NCBI RefSeq assembly: GCF_030161875.1
Contig: NZ_BSVA01000001.1
Coordinates: forward strand, 1,178,001-1,242,000
Direction: 5' to 3'
Length of the DNA stretch: 64,000 nt
Source: Homoserinibacter gongjuensis
GTDB lineage: Bacteria; Actinomycetota; Actinomycetes; Actinomycetales; Microbacteriaceae
Positions 44,537 through 55,133 of this stretch are shown here, in pieces. Below the pieces are notes generated by a model, which made no database searches, had not been told where the DNA came from, and was given only the letters and a program-made list of their open reading frames with translations. The position numbers and the translations under genes were made by a program. The stretch's first letter is position 1; each line of letters starts with the position of its first letter.

Positions 44537-45707
44537 CAGCGGCGGCCTTCAACTTGTTCCAGATCTCGACGTTGCGCTCCTGCGCCTCGTTGATCTCGCC
44601 GTCCTGCATCGTCGCGAGCTGCTCGGGGGTGAAGAACACCATGTCGAGCATGCCGAGCCCAGCCTCCTCCGCCATCTGCTCGATGCCCTTCGCCCCCGTG
44701 TGGTAGCCGATGTAGTCGATCTGCGCCACCGCGTACTCGGGATCGAGCACGAAGTTCAGGAACGCGTGCGCCGCCTCCGGGTGGGGAGCGGATGCCGAGA
44801 TCGCCCAGTTGTCCATCCACAGTTCGGTGGCGGGCGAGCCGAGCACCCACTGCCACCGGTCGGGGTCGGGCGAGTTCATGATGCCGAGACGCGCATCGCC
44901 GTTCCACACCTGCATGAGCGCGTGGGTGGCCTGCGGGATCGCGGCACCGCCGGGGTAGGAGTCGAACGCCGAGATGTGCGGGGCGAGCTCCTCGAGCAGG
45001 AACTTCTCTGCCGCGTCGATCTCGGCGGGGTCGGTGGTGTCCCAGTCGATGCCGTTGGCCCAGTAGTAGATGCCGGTGATCTCGACCGGGTCGTCGAGCA
45101 CGCTCGTCTTGCCGCTGGCCTCGTTCTTGGCGGCGTCGAAGAAATCGTCCCAGGTCTTCAGCTCGCGCTGGATGACGGTCTTGTCGTAGACGAAGCCCGT
45201 CGTGCCCCAGGCCTTGCAGATGGAGTACTCGTTGTTCGGATCCCACACCCGCCCGAGGTAGGCCTCGTCGACGTGCTCGATGTTGGGGATGAGGTCGCGG
45301 TTGAGCTTGTAGAGCAGCCCGTTCTCGATCAGCTGGGGGATGAAGACCCCCGTCGGCACGATGATGTCGTAGCCCGAGGTACCCTTCGCGGCCACGAGCT
45401 TGGCGATCATCTCCTCGTTGGAGCCGTAGGAGTCGAGCGTGATACGCGGCCCCTTCTCGGAGGTGAACGCCTCGAGCACCTCGGGGGCGTCGTAGTCGCC
45501 CCAGGTGTAGATCGAGAGGGCGTTCTCGAGGGTGCCGCCCGTCGCCGCCGGGGCGGGGTCGCCGCCGGGGGTCGTGCAGGCGGCGAGCAGCATCGTGGTG
45601 CCGACACCGCCGGCGACGGCGAGAAAGCCGCGGCGGGAGAGCTCGCGGCGCACGATCGGCGCTGCTGCGCGGCTGGCGAGAATGCGGACGTCGTCGTTGG
45701 CGGCCAT
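44529..45707 (-). CDS. potD: Polyamine-type ABC transporter substrate-binding lipoprotein (PotD-like)
   Basis: The 392-residue protein has a twin-arginine motif SRRGFLA (24-30) followed by a lipobox ending in Cys44 (MLLAAC), so it probably is exported folded and lipid-anchored. The mature part has PotD/PotF features: LSIYTWGDYDAPEVLEAF, GYDIIVPTGVFIPQLIENGLL, YYWANGIDWDT and NSPDPDRWQWVLGSPATELWMDNWAI. Spermidine or putrescine is the family ligand, but related proteins bind other amines, so this is an inference. Confidence 0.88.
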   Translation of the reverse strand: MAANDDVRILASRAAAPIVRRELSRRGFLAVAGGVGTTMLLAACTTPGGDPAPAATGGTLENALSIYTWGDYDAPEVLEAFTSEKGPRITLDSYGSNEEMIAKLVAAKGTSGYDIIVPTGVFIPQLIENGLLYKLNRDLIPNIEHVDEAYLGRVWDPNNEYSICKAWGTTGFVYDKTVIQRELKTWDDFFDAAKNEASGKTSVLDDPVEITGIYYWANGIDWDTTDPAEIDAAEKFLLEELAPHISAFDSYPGGAAIPQATHALMQVWNGDARLGIMNSPDPDRWQWVLGSPATELWMDNWAISASAPHPEAAHAFLNFVLDPEYAVAQIDYIGYHTGAKGIEQMAEEAGLGMLDMVFFTPEQLATMQDGEINEAQERNVEIWNKLKAAAGA

Positions 45708-45727
45708 GGTGGGGTGTCCTCTCGGGG

Positions 45728-46897
<1,170 letters not shown>

Positions 46898-46964
46898 AGG
46901 CGTCCTCCGTTGGGCGTCTTCCGGCTCTCGGGTCATTCAAGCCTGAATCCCTCGCGATCTCAAC

Positions 46965-47011
46965 GTTTCGATACGAAATCCGTCGCCTCTGAACCGATCC
47001 GCTATCGAAAC
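46965..47011. promoter_or_regulatory. Inverted repeat upstream of the polyamine-type operon
   Basis: GTTTCGATA (46965-46973) and TATCGAAAC (47003-47011) are exact reverse complements 29 bases apart. An imperfect dyad, ATTCAAGCCTGAAT, lies closer to potA at 46935-46948. Both are candidate operators of the operon. Confidence 0.45.
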
Positions 47012-47027
47012 CGACGGGCGAAACACC

Positions 47028-47082
47028 GAGGGGCCGCATCCGGCGCCCTCCCCGAGGTGGGCAGGCCCGGATGCGGCCCCTC
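47028..47082 (-). terminator. Terminator hairpin of the flotillin operon
   Basis: Sixteen-bp perfect arms (47028-47043, 47067-47082) around a 23-nt loop, 15 bases after the flotillin stop. Confidence 0.7.
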
Positions 47083-47096
47083 GCTGACGTTGCGGC

Positions 47097-48587
47097 TTAC
47101 TCCGCCGGGGGCGTCGCCTTCGGTGCGCGCTTCGCGGCCGGCTTCGCGGCATCCGCAAGGGCTCCGCCGGCCACCCCGCTCAGCAGCGCGGTGAGGTCGA
47201 GTCCGGTGAGGTTCTTCACGACGGCCGGGACCTCGCTCGCCACCTGGCCGACGGTCTTCGTGACGGCGGAGGCGCCATCCGTCGAGACGACCGTGAGGTT
47301 GCCGATCGCGGAGAGCGGCTCGGCGACCGCACGGGTGATCTCGGGCAGGCGGCCGATGATCTCCTGCGCGAGGGCGGCGTCACCGTACTTCTTGAGCGCT
47401 TCGGCCTTGGCATCGATCGCCTGCGCCTCGGCGAGACCCTCGGCGGCGATCGCGGCACCGCGCGCCTCACCCTCGGCCTTGATGCCCTGAGCGAGCGCCA
47501 CCTGCTTGTCGCGCTCGGCGATACCGGCCAGGCGCACGGCCTCGGCGGCGGCCTCGGCATCCTGCACCGCGGCCACCTTGTTCGCCTCGGCGATCTTGGT
47601 GCGCTTGAACGCATCCGCCTCGGTCGCCGCGTTCGCGGCGTCGCGTTCGGCCTGGGCCGCCTGGACCGTCGCGTATGCCTCCGCCTCGGCGGGCTTGCGC
47701 ACGGTGATGTCGAGGCGCTCCTGCTCCACGCGGGCCTGCTCGGCGAGAGCCTCCCGCTGCTCCGCGGCGACGATGCGGTCCTGCTCGGCGGTCGCGAGCT
47801 GGCCGGCCGCGTTCGCTTCGGCGTTGGCGCGGTCGGTCTCGGCCTTGATCGACGCCTGCTTGAGGCTCAGCGCCTTCTGGCGCTCGGCGATCTGCTCGGC
47901 CGCCTCGATGCGCGCGAACTCGGCGGCCCGCTGCGTCTCGGCCTCCTTGACCTCGGCGTTCTGACGGGCCAGCGCCGCCTCGGCGCGACCGAGGTCGGCG
48001 AGGTAGCTCGTGCCGGGCGTCGAGATGTCGGAGATGTTGAGCAGGTCGACCTGCAGGCCCTGCTCGGCCAGGTCGAGCTTGGTGGCCTCGACCACCGCCT
48101 CCGACAGGGCGTTGCGGTTGGAGATGATCTCCTGCACCGGCATGTTGCCGATGATCGAGCGCAGCGAGCCCTCGAGCGACTGCTGGATGATCTGGGTGAG
48201 CGAGTTCTGCTGCGACAGGAAGCGCTGGGCCGCGCGTCGCACGCCCTCGGCGGTGCCCGACACCTTGAAGTTCACCGACGCCTGGATGGCGAGCTTGATG
48301 AAGTTCTTGTCGACACCCTCCACCGCGATGCCGATCTGGCGCTGCTCGAGCGACACCAGGAAGCCCTGCTGCAGGATCGGCCAGATGAAGACGCGTCCGC
48401 CGATCACGACGCGCTGGCCGGAATCCGGCTCACCGCCCTTGTGGCCGGCGCCGCGGCCCACGATGACCATGGCGGAGTTCGGCGGAACGCGCTTGATGCG
48501 GCCCGCCACGAACGCGAAGATCGCGAGCGCGACGACGATGAGCGCGAGCACGGCGAAGACGGTGACGTTCTCGGTGAAGAAGTTCAC
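47097..48587 (-). CDS. floT: Flotillin-family (SPFH) membrane protein
   Basis: The 496-residue protein has one N-terminal helix (FAVLALIVVALAIFAFVAG), an SPFH domain (about 32-210; VPPNSAMVIVGRGAGHKGGEP, GVDKNFIKLAIQASVNFKVSG), then a long Glu/Ala-rich coiled coil (about 205-420; AEAALARQNAEVKEAETQRAAEFARIEAAEQ) and a short tail. Flotillins organise membrane microdomains and membrane fluidity. It follows an NfeD/YuaF-like gene on the same strand with a 35-base gap, the usual yuaF-floT pairing. Confidence 0.92.
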   Translation of the reverse strand: MNFFTENVTVFAVLALIVVALAIFAFVAGRIKRVPPNSAMVIVGRGAGHKGGEPDSGQRVVIGGRVFIWPILQQGFLVSLEQRQIGIAVEGVDKNFIKLAIQASVNFKVSGTAEGVRRAAQRFLSQQNSLTQIIQQSLEGSLRSIIGNMPVQEIISNRNALSEAVVEATKLDLAEQGLQVDLLNISDISTPGTSYLADLGRAEAALARQNAEVKEAETQRAAEFARIEAAEQIAERQKALSLKQASIKAETDRANAEANAAGQLATAEQDRIVAAEQREALAEQARVEQERLDITVRKPAEAEAYATVQAAQAERDAANAATEADAFKRTKIAEANKVAAVQDAEAAAEAVRLAGIAERDKQVALAQGIKAEGEARGAAIAAEGLAEAQAIDAKAEALKKYGDAALAQEIIGRLPEITRAVAEPLSAIGNLTVVSTDGASAVTKTVGQVASEVPAVVKNLTGLDLTALLSGVAGGALADAAKPAAKRAPKATPPAE

Positions 48588-48622
48588 GGGAGCGTGGCCT
48601 TTCGGAGTTGTGAGGGTGGTGG

Positions 48623-49120
48623 TCAGTTCTCGGATGCAGGGGTCTCGTCACGCGCGAGCGGCACGGCGCGCTCGACACGCACGCGCGAACCCTGCAGCTC
48701 GATCACCCGGATGCGGGTGTCGCGCGGGATCGGCTCGTCGGCGAACGCGAGACGCGTCTCGATCTCGTGCGGGCCGTCGAGGCTCACCTCACCCGAGGTC
48801 GTGGAGACGTTCGAGCGCGTGACGCCGTAGAGGCCGACCGGTGACGACGGAGTGCCGTCCTCGCTGCGACGCAGACTGCGGATCAGCAACTGCACGCCCA
48901 CGAACACCACGATCGCGATGAGCGCGGCGATCAGGTACGCCGACCAGTCGGGCAGGCCGTTCGCCACCGCGATCGCCCCGGACGCGCCGAACACGGCGAG
49001 CGCACTCCCCACCGCGGTGCCCGAGAGCGCGCCGTCGAGGAAGTCGAGGATCTCGTCGAACATGAGCGAGAAGATGACGAGAACGAGTCCGATTCCGCCG
49101 ACGATGAGGAAGGGGAGCAT
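48623..49120 (-). CDS. NfeD/YuaF-like membrane protein
   Basis: The 165-residue protein has three predicted helices (LPFLIVGGIGLVLVIFSLMF, a Gly/Ala-rich one at 33-55, and YLIAALIAIVVFVGVQLLI) and a soluble C-terminal OB-like domain (VGLYGVTRSNVSTTSGEVSLDG ... IPRDTRIRVIELQGSRVRVE). This is the short NfeD/YuaF type that partners flotillin. It is the first gene of the operon and starts six bases after a TAGACT box, so it is probably leaderless. Confidence 0.85.
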   Translation of the reverse strand: MLPFLIVGGIGLVLVIFSLMFDEILDFLDGALSGTAVGSALAVFGASGAIAVANGLPDWSAYLIAALIAIVVFVGVQLLIRSLRRSEDGTPSSPVGLYGVTRSNVSTTSGEVSLDGPHEIETRLAFADEPIPRDTRIRVIELQGSRVRVERAVPLARDETPASEN

Positions 49121-49126
49121 GCCTTG

Positions 49127-49132
49127 AGTCTA
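49127..49132 (-). promoter_or_regulatory. -10 box of leaderless NfeD-floT promoter
   Basis: TAGACT on the minus strand, six bases before ATG 49120. Confidence 0.45.
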
Positions 49133-49186
49133 GGGGGCGCTCCTGCGGGGCAGAGGAATCGGTTCCGTGGTCGCTCCCGCGCGGGA

Positions 49187-49280
49187 CGGGGATCGCTTCC
49201 CGGACGCATGCCCCCGCGTATCGCCTGGCGGCGATGCGCTCCCGCCAGTCCCGATGCCAGCGTCCGGGAAGCGATCCCCG
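49187..49280 (+). repeat. Family F structured element, copy 3
   Basis: Perfect 21-bp arms (49187-49207 and 49260-49280) around a 52-nt loop that nearly matches copies 1 and 2. The arms differ from copy 1 at six positions with full compensation. Confidence 0.85.
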
Positions 49281-49343
49281 ACCCGCGCTCCGCTCGACAG
49301 GCTCGGTTGAGCGTGCCGTCCCCCTGTCGCGCGCGGACTCAGG

Positions 49344-49528
49344 GGTTGAGGAGCCGCGGAGCGGCGTCTCGAAACCGCCGCCGCACCGGACAGCCGATCC
49401 AGAGGGTTGAGGAACCGCGCAGCGCACACCAAGCGGGTTGAAGGCCGGGGAGCGCACACCCAGCGGGTTGAGGAGCCGCGCAGGCACACTCAGGTGGTTG
49501 AGGAGCCGCGCAGCGGCGTCTCGAAACC
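49344..49528 (+). repeat. Family G array with two full elements and three half units
   Basis: A full element (49344-49376) is followed by GGTT-units at 49405, 49436 and 49466 (30-31 bp period) and a final full element at 49496-49528. It starts 64 bases after the family F copy 3, the same order as at the other two loci. Confidence 0.8.
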
Positions 49529-49562
49529 GCCGCCCACAGGATCGCCGCATGCGCGAGGGGGC

Positions 49563-50290
49563 ATGCAGGGGATGCGACGCTGGAACGTGCGTTTCTTCAG
49601 CCGGCTGCTGTTGTCGCCGCTCGCACGACTCGTGTTCCGCCCGAAGGTGATCGGGCGCCGGAACGTGCCGAAGCGGGGCGGCGTGCTCATCGCATCCAAC
49701 CACCTCGCCTTCATCGACAGCATCGTGCTGACGCTCGTGGCGCGACGCTCGGTGTCGTTCATGGCGAAGTCCGCATACTTCACGGGCCGGGGGTGAAGGG
49801 CCGCCTGCAGCGGGCGTTCTTCGGTGGCGTCGGCGCGGTGCCGGTCGAGCGGGGTGCGGGATCGGCCGCGCAGGATGCGCTCGACGCGGGTCTCCGCGTG
49901 CTCCAGGCGGGAGAGGCCTTCTCGATCTATCCCGAGGGCACGCGATCGCGCGATGGGCGGCTCTACCGCGGCCGCACGGGGGTCGCGTGGCTCGCCCTCA
50001 CGGCGGGCGTCCCGGTGGTGCCGGTGGGCCTCATCGGCACCGACCGCATGCAGCCGGGCGGCAAGGGGCCCATCCGTTTCGCCCGGGTCACGGTGAAGTT
50101 CGGCGAGCCGCTCGATCTCTCGCACTTCGGCCCCGCCACCTCGGGACGCGCGCGTCGCGAGGCGACGGATGCCGTGATGGCCGAGATCCAACGGCTCTCG
50201 GGCCAGGAGCCGGCGGGCGTCTACAACGAGCCACCGGCCACGACGGTGCGGGAACGCGTGAGCCGCATCCTGCGTCGCGAGCGCCGCTGA
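49563..50290 (+). CDS. plsC: 1-acyl-sn-glycerol-3-phosphate acyltransferase (apparent frameshift)
   Basis: PlsC adds the second acyl chain in phosphatidic acid synthesis. The first frame holds IASNHLAFIDSIVL, the NHx4D catalytic motif; one extra G in the run near 49793 joins SAYFTGRG to VKGRLQRAFFGGVGAVPVERG, after which SIYPEGTRSRDGRLYRGRTG (glycerol-phosphate binding) and VPVGLIGTDRMQPGGKGP complete the domain. Full length is about 242 residues. Start ATG 49563 has GAGGGGG upstream; ATG 49572 is an alternative. Confidence 0.88.
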
Positions 50291-50351
50291 CGTGCCCCTG
50301 CACGATCATGCGGACCGACGCAACGGGGTGGGCAGAGCGCCGCAGGGGCAC

Positions 50352-50357
50352 TAGCGT
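50352..50357 (+). promoter_or_regulatory. -10 box of leaderless metallopeptidase promoter
   Basis: TAGCGT exactly six bases before ATG 50364. Confidence 0.5.
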
Positions 50358-50363
50358 GCCGAC

Positions 50364-51236
50364 ATGACCTTCAACGAGGGCTCCGACATCAGCAAGGGCC
50401 GTATCAGCCGCCGGGCCAAGGGCGGCATCGCGGTCGGCGGCGGTGTCGGCGTCGTCGGCATCATCGCGCTCGTGGTCGCGCTGCTCGGCGGTCCCGACCT
50501 CACCGGGCTCGTCGACGGCATGGGCGGCGGTTCGACCGGCGGCGACGACTCGGCGCTCGAGCAGTGCCAGACCGGCTCCGACGCCAACGACGACCTCGAC
50601 TGCCGCATGAAGGGTGCCGCGGCGTTCCTCGACGACTACTGGGCCGGCTCCTTCGAGAGCGGTTACCGCAGCACGCAGATCCAGCTGTTCACGGGGCAGA
50701 CGAGCACCGGGTGCGGGGGCGCCACGAGCGCGGTCGGCCCGTTCTACTGCCCGCCCGACGAGACGATCTACATCGACACCGCGTTCTTCGACGAGCTGCG
50801 CGACCGTTTCGGTTCCAGCGGCGGACCGGCCGCCCAGCTCTACGTGGTGGCGCACGAGTGGGGTCACCACATCCAGAACATCACCGGGCAGATGAACGGC
50901 ATCGACAACTCGCAGACGGGCCCGGACTCCGACGGCGTGCGCCTCGAGCTACAGGCCGACTGCTATGCGGGCGCCGCGCTCGGCGCCGCCGAGCAGACCA
51001 CCGACGAGAACGGGGTGAGCTATCTCGAACCCCTCTCGGATGCCGAGTGGGCCGACGCGCTGAGTGCCGCATCCGCGGTGGGTGACGACCACATCCAGGA
51101 GCAGACGCAGGGGCAGGTGACGCCCGAGACCTGGACGCATGGCGCGAGCGAGCAGCGGCAGAAGTGGTTCAACGCCGGCCGGCAGGGCACGTTCACGGCG
51201 TGCGACACGTTCTCGGTGCCGGGCTCGCAGCTCTGA
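50364..51236 (+). CDS. Neutral zinc metallopeptidase (YpfJ-type)
   Basis: The 290-residue protein has one N-terminal helix (GGIAVGGGVGVVGIIALVVALL, about 20-42), then an extracytoplasmic domain. FYCPPDETIYIDTAFFDEL and LYVVAHEWGHHIQNITGQ give the HExxH-like zinc site as HEWGH (164-168), and RLELQADCYAGAALG supplies the third ligand region. This is the conserved YpfJ/neutral zinc metallopeptidase family; substrates are not known. The paired cysteines (CQTGSDANDDLDC, GCGG, FYC) suggest disulfides outside the cell. Confidence 0.9.
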   Translation: MTFNEGSDISKGRISRRAKGGIAVGGGVGVVGIIALVVALLGGPDLTGLVDGMGGGSTGGDDSALEQCQTGSDANDDLDCRMKGAAAFLDDYWAGSFESGYRSTQIQLFTGQTSTGCGGATSAVGPFYCPPDETIYIDTAFFDELRDRFGSSGGPAAQLYVVAHEWGHHIQNITGQMNGIDNSQTGPDSDGVRLELQADCYAGAALGAAEQTTDENGVSYLEPLSDAEWADALSAASAVGDDHIQEQTQGQVTPETWTHGASEQRQKWFNAGRQGTFTACDTFSVPGSQL

Positions 51237-51246
51237 CGGCGGCGGG

Positions 51247-51279
51247 GGTTTCGAGACGCGTCTGCGGCGCTCCTCAACC
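51247..51279 (-). repeat. Family G hairpin element, reverse orientation
   Basis: On the minus strand GGTTGAGGAG ... GTCTCGAAACC, 10 bases after the metallopeptidase stop. It forms a head-to-head pair with the next element. Confidence 0.75.
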
Positions 51280-51295
51280 ACCTCTGCGGCCCGGT

Positions 51296-51335
51296 GGTTG
51301 AGGAGCGTCGCCGCCAGGCGATGCGTCTCGAAACC
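51296..51335 (+). repeat. Family G hairpin element
   Basis: GGTTGAGGAG ... GTCTCGAAACC, 16 bases from the reversed copy at 51247-51279. Confidence 0.75.
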
Positions 51336-51445
51336 GCCAACCGGAACGTGCCCCGATTGGCCGTTTCCCACAACGACCGTGGCACCGGGGCGCGCCCGAT
51401 TCGTGCCCGCCGGACGACACAGTCGACACCCGCGCCGACCCGACC

Positions 51446-51451
51446 TAGCGT
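51446..51451 (+). promoter_or_regulatory. -10 box of the acyl-CoA oxidase promoter
   Basis: TAGCGT 36 bases before ATG 51488; unlike its leaderless neighbours this gene has an AGGAGG ribosome site (51477-51482). Confidence 0.4.
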
Positions 51452-51487
51452 GAAGTCATCCCCACGACTCTCCTTCAGGAGGACGCC

Positions 51488-53597
51488 ATGACGCGCACAG
51501 AAGCCGCCGCCGCTCCGAAGAACGACGCGCCCGAACTGCCCGACGAGGTGAGCACGCCGCGTGACGCGGCCACCGCATCCGCCGAACTCACCGTCGACAC
51601 CGCGTGGCTCGGCGAGTATCTGCTCGGGCGCTGGGCCGACGATCGCAAGGCGTCGCGCAAGCTCGCCTCCCGGCCCGAGTTCTGGTTCCAGGGCGACCTG
51701 TCGCTCGCCGAGCACCGCGCTCGCGTGCTCGGTCAGCTGCACCTTCTCGTGAAGGAGGATGCCGTGCACCGCGCCTTCCCGAAGCGCTTCGGCGGGCGTG
51801 ACGACGCGGGCGGCAACATCGCCGCGTTCGAGGAGCTCGTGCTGGCCGACCCCTCGCTGCAGATCAAGTCGGGCGTGCAGTGGGGCCTCTTCGCCGCCGC
51901 GATCCTGCACCTCGGCACCGAACGGCACCACGAGCAGTTCCTGCCCGACGCGATGAGCCTCGAGATCCCCGGCGCTTTCGCCATGACCGAGCGCGGCCAC
52001 GGCTCGGATGTCGCCTCGATCGGCACCACGGCGACCCTCGACGAGGAGACCGACGAGTGGGTCATCCACACGCCGTTCGCCGCGGCGTGGAAGGAGTACC
52101 TCGGCAACGCCGCCCTGCACGGGCGCGCGGCCACGGTGTTCGCGCAGCTCATCGTGAAGGGCGTCAACTACGGCGTGCACTGCATCTACGTGCCGATCCG
52201 CGACGCGAACGGCGAGCTCCTTCCCGGCGTCAGCAGCCACGACGACGGCCTCAAGGGCGGTCTCAACGGCATCGACAACGGCCGACTCGCCTTCGATCAG
52301 GTGCGGGTGCCGCGCACCAACCTGCTCAACCGCTACGGGGATGTCGACGAGAACGGCGTCTACACCTCGCCCATCGAGAGCCCCGGCCGCCGCTTCTTCA
52401 CGATGCTCGGCACCCTCGTGCAGGGCCGCGTGTCGCTCGACGGCGCCTCGACGCTCGCCTCGAAGCTCGCGCTGCACATCGCGATCACCTACGGCACGCA
52501 GCGTCGCCAGTTCACCGCGGGCACGCACGACGAGGAGGTGCTGCTCGACTACCAGCGCCACCAGCGTCGCCTGCTGCCGCGCCTCGCCCAGACCTACGCC
52601 ATGTCGTTCGCGCACGAGGAGTTCCTCGAGCTGTTCGACAGGGTCTTCTCGGGCGAGGAAGACACCCTGCGACCCGCGAAGACCTTGAGACGATCGCGGC
52701 GGCGCTCAAGCCGCTCTCCACCTGGGCCGCGCTCGAGATCTTGCAGGAGGCCCGCGAGGCCTGCGGCGGCGCGGGCTTCATGGCCGAGAACCGCCTCACC
52801 CAGCTGCGCGCCGACCTCGACATCTACGCCACCTTCGAGGGCGACAACAACGTGCTGCTGCAGCTCGTCGCCAAGCGCCTGCTCACCGACTACGCGAAGC
52901 GTTTCAAGAACGCGGATGCCGGGGCGATGGCGCAGTTCGTCGTGGGTCAGGTGGGTGAGGCCACGGTCAACCGCTCGGGCCTGCGTCAGCTCGGCCAGGC
53001 GATCGCCGACTTCGGCTCGACCGCCCGCTCGGTGGGCTTCGTGCGCGACGAGGATTCGCAGCGCCAGCTGCTGACCGACCGCGTGCACACCGCGGTGGCC
53101 GAGCTCGCCGGCAAACTGCGGCCCGCATCCAAGCTCTCCCCCGTCGACGCCGCCGCGCTCTTCAACCGCTACCAGAACGACCTCATCCAGACGGCGCGCG
53201 CCCACGGCGAGCTGCTGCAGTGGGAGGCGTTCACGCGTGCGCTCGCGAAGGTTCCGGATGGCGACACCAAGCAGGTGCTCACCTGGTTGCGCGACCTGTT
53301 CGGCCTCGGGCTCATCGAGAAGGATGCCGCCTGGTACCTCGTGCACGGGCGCCTCTCGGGGCAGCGTGCCGCGGCGATCACGGCGTACATCGACGACCGG
53401 CTGCTGCCTCGCATCCGCGAGCACGCGCTCGAGCTCGTCGCCGCGTTCGGGCTCACCCCGAGCTCGTGCGCGCGCCGATCGCCGACGGTGGCGAGCAGGA
53501 GCGGCAGGATGAGGCGCGCGCCTACTACGCGGCGTTGCGGGCATCCGGCGAGGCGCCGATCGACGAGAAGACGCTCAGGGCGAAGTCGAAGCGCTGA
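51488..53597 (+). CDS. Acyl-CoA oxidase/dehydrogenase (two apparent frameshifts)
   Basis: The joined protein of about 703 residues matches the long acyl-CoA oxidase family. FAMTERGHGSDVASIGTTATLD is the flavin/substrate motif; NAALHGRAATVFAQLIV and GLNGIDNGRLAFDQVRVPRTNLLNRYGDV follow, then AREACGGAGFMAENRLTQLRADLDIYATFEGDN with the catalytic-base region. Shifts near 52676 and 53462, each in a C run, split the frames; repaired, the C-terminus reads ELVRAPIADGGEQERQDEARAYY. It would oxidise acyl-CoA to enoyl-CoA. The 3' end overlaps the convergent oxidoreductase by 23 bases. Confidence 0.9.
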
Positions 53598-55071
53598 CCT
53601 CGGCGTCCTTGCGCAGCACGCGGGTGCTGAGGCCGCGCTTCGCGGGGCCCTCGATGACGCGACCGGTCGCCTCGAAGCGCGAGCCGTGCGCGGGGCAGTC
53701 CCAGGTGGACTCGGCGGGGTTCCAGCGCACGATGCCGCCGAGGTGCGGGCAGACCAGGCAGACCTCCTGGGCCCCCAGTTCGTCGGCGACGATCGCCGTG
53801 GGGGCGAGGTGCGGTTCGCCGTCACGGATGCTGCGCACGGCATCCCGCACCGCGCCCGCGTAGCCGCGCGCGTACCAGGAGGCGACGGCGGCCCCCGCAC
53901 CGATGCCCACGCCTATCGTCTGCGGCAGGGTCGGACGCATGCCGAGCACGCGCTGCCAGCCCTCGCGGCGGCCCTCGAGGTCGGCGTCGAGGAGTAGGGC
54001 CGCGGCGACGGCGCCGGTCATGCCCCATTTCTCGAAGCCGGTCGCAAAGTAGGCGCGCTTGCGGGTGCGCGGCAGGTAGCCCACGAATGGGATGCCGGAG
54101 AACGACGCGTAGTCCTGTGCCGACCAGCGGTGGGTGACCTCCGCGCCCGGCCACAACCGCTGCGCCCACTCCTCGAGCTCGCCGTAGGGGTCGAAGCCGG
54201 GCTCCTGTCGACCCACGCCGTGACCCGATCCGCCGACGAGCAGCGATCCCCGGTGCCAGCGCACGCTGTGCGCCCCGCCGCCCGCTCCGAGGAACATGCC
54301 CGTATCGCCGTGCGGGTTGGCCCCGGGTACGCGGAACGACACGAGGTAGCTGCGCTGCGCCTCGACCTTCGCCCAGTAGAGCCCGCGGTCCAGTTGCGGT
54401 GTGCCGGTGGCGAGCACGACATCCGGTGCCGAGACGCGGCCGAGGCTCGTGTGCGCGACGACCGGCGAGCCGAGTTCGAGGCGCGTCACCCGGGCACCCT
54501 CGACGATCACACCGCCAGCCGCGCGCACGTCGGCGGCGAGGGAGGCGAGCACCTCCATGGGGTCGAACTGCACCTGATCGTCGAGCACGACGGCGCCGTA
54601 GCCGCGCGTCGGGAGCGCCACGTCCTCCTCCCAGCGCACCGGCAGTCCCGCGGCGCGCGCCACCTCGTACTCGCGGCGCACGGTGTCGCGCTCCTCGGGG
54701 CTCTCCGCCCAGGTGACGGCCGGGCGGCGCTCGAACGCGACGCCGCGATCGGTGAGGTAGTCGACCATCCAGTCGAAGGCGGCCCGCTGACTGTCGACGT
54801 AGGCGTCGAAGACGGCACGGATGTTGCGGCTGCGCACGCGCTGCAGCTTCACGCCCTGCAGCAGGCTGAGTTTCGCGGTCGTGTTGCCGGTCGCGATAGC
54901 GCCGACCGTGCGGGCCTCGAGCACCGCGACCGTCTTGCCGCGGCGGGCGAGCAGCAGTGCCGTCGTGAGGCCCGTGAGCCCGGCGCCGACGACGATGTGG
55001 TCGAAGCGTCCGCCGTCGGGGAGTGGGTCGGTCGGGATCTGGGGAGCGTCGGCATGCCAGAGCGAGGTCAT
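53575..55071 (-). CDS. FAD-dependent oxidoreductase with C-terminal Rieske domain
   Basis: The 498-residue protein begins FDHIVVGAGLTGLTTALLLARRGKTVAVLE, an FAD-binding DAO-type fold, with ATGNTTAKLSLLQG nearby. The C-terminal 90 residues form a Rieske [2Fe-2S] domain: CLVCPHLGGIVRWNPAESTWDCPAHGSRFEATG with the CxH and CxxH ligands. Between the two lies a short Gly-rich segment, IGVGIGAGAAVASWYARGY, that might insert into the membrane. The family is common in Actinobacteria and Firmicutes and is poorly characterised. ATG 55071 is seven bases after a TACCGT box. Confidence 0.88.
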   Translation of the reverse strand: MTSLWHADAPQIPTDPLPDGGRFDHIVVGAGLTGLTTALLLARRGKTVAVLEARTVGAIATGNTTAKLSLLQGVKLQRVRSRNIRAVFDAYVDSQRAAFDWMVDYLTDRGVAFERRPAVTWAESPEERDTVRREYEVARAAGLPVRWEEDVALPTRGYGAVVLDDQVQFDPMEVLASLAADVRAAGGVIVEGARVTRLELGSPVVAHTSLGRVSAPDVVLATGTPQLDRGLYWAKVEAQRSYLVSFRVPGANPHGDTGMFLGAGGGAHSVRWHRGSLLVGGSGHGVGRQEPGFDPYGELEEWAQRLWPGAEVTHRWSAQDYASFSGIPFVGYLPRTRKRAYFATGFEKWGMTGAVAAALLLDADLEGRREGWQRVLGMRPTLPQTIGVGIGAGAAVASWYARGYAGAVRDAVRSIRDGEPHLAPTAIVADELGAQEVCLVCPHLGGIVRWNPAESTWDCPAHGSRFEATGRVIEGPAKRGLSTRVLRKDAEVSASTSP

Positions 55072-55078
55072 GCGGGTG

Positions 55079-55084
55079 ACGGTA
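55079..55084 (-). promoter_or_regulatory. -10 box of leaderless Rieske oxidoreductase promoter
   Basis: TACCGT on the minus strand, seven bases before ATG 55071. Confidence 0.4.
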
Positions 55085-55133
55085 GTGCGTTCCGCACCGG
55101 ATGGCAGCGGGGTTGACTGCGGCGTGAATGACG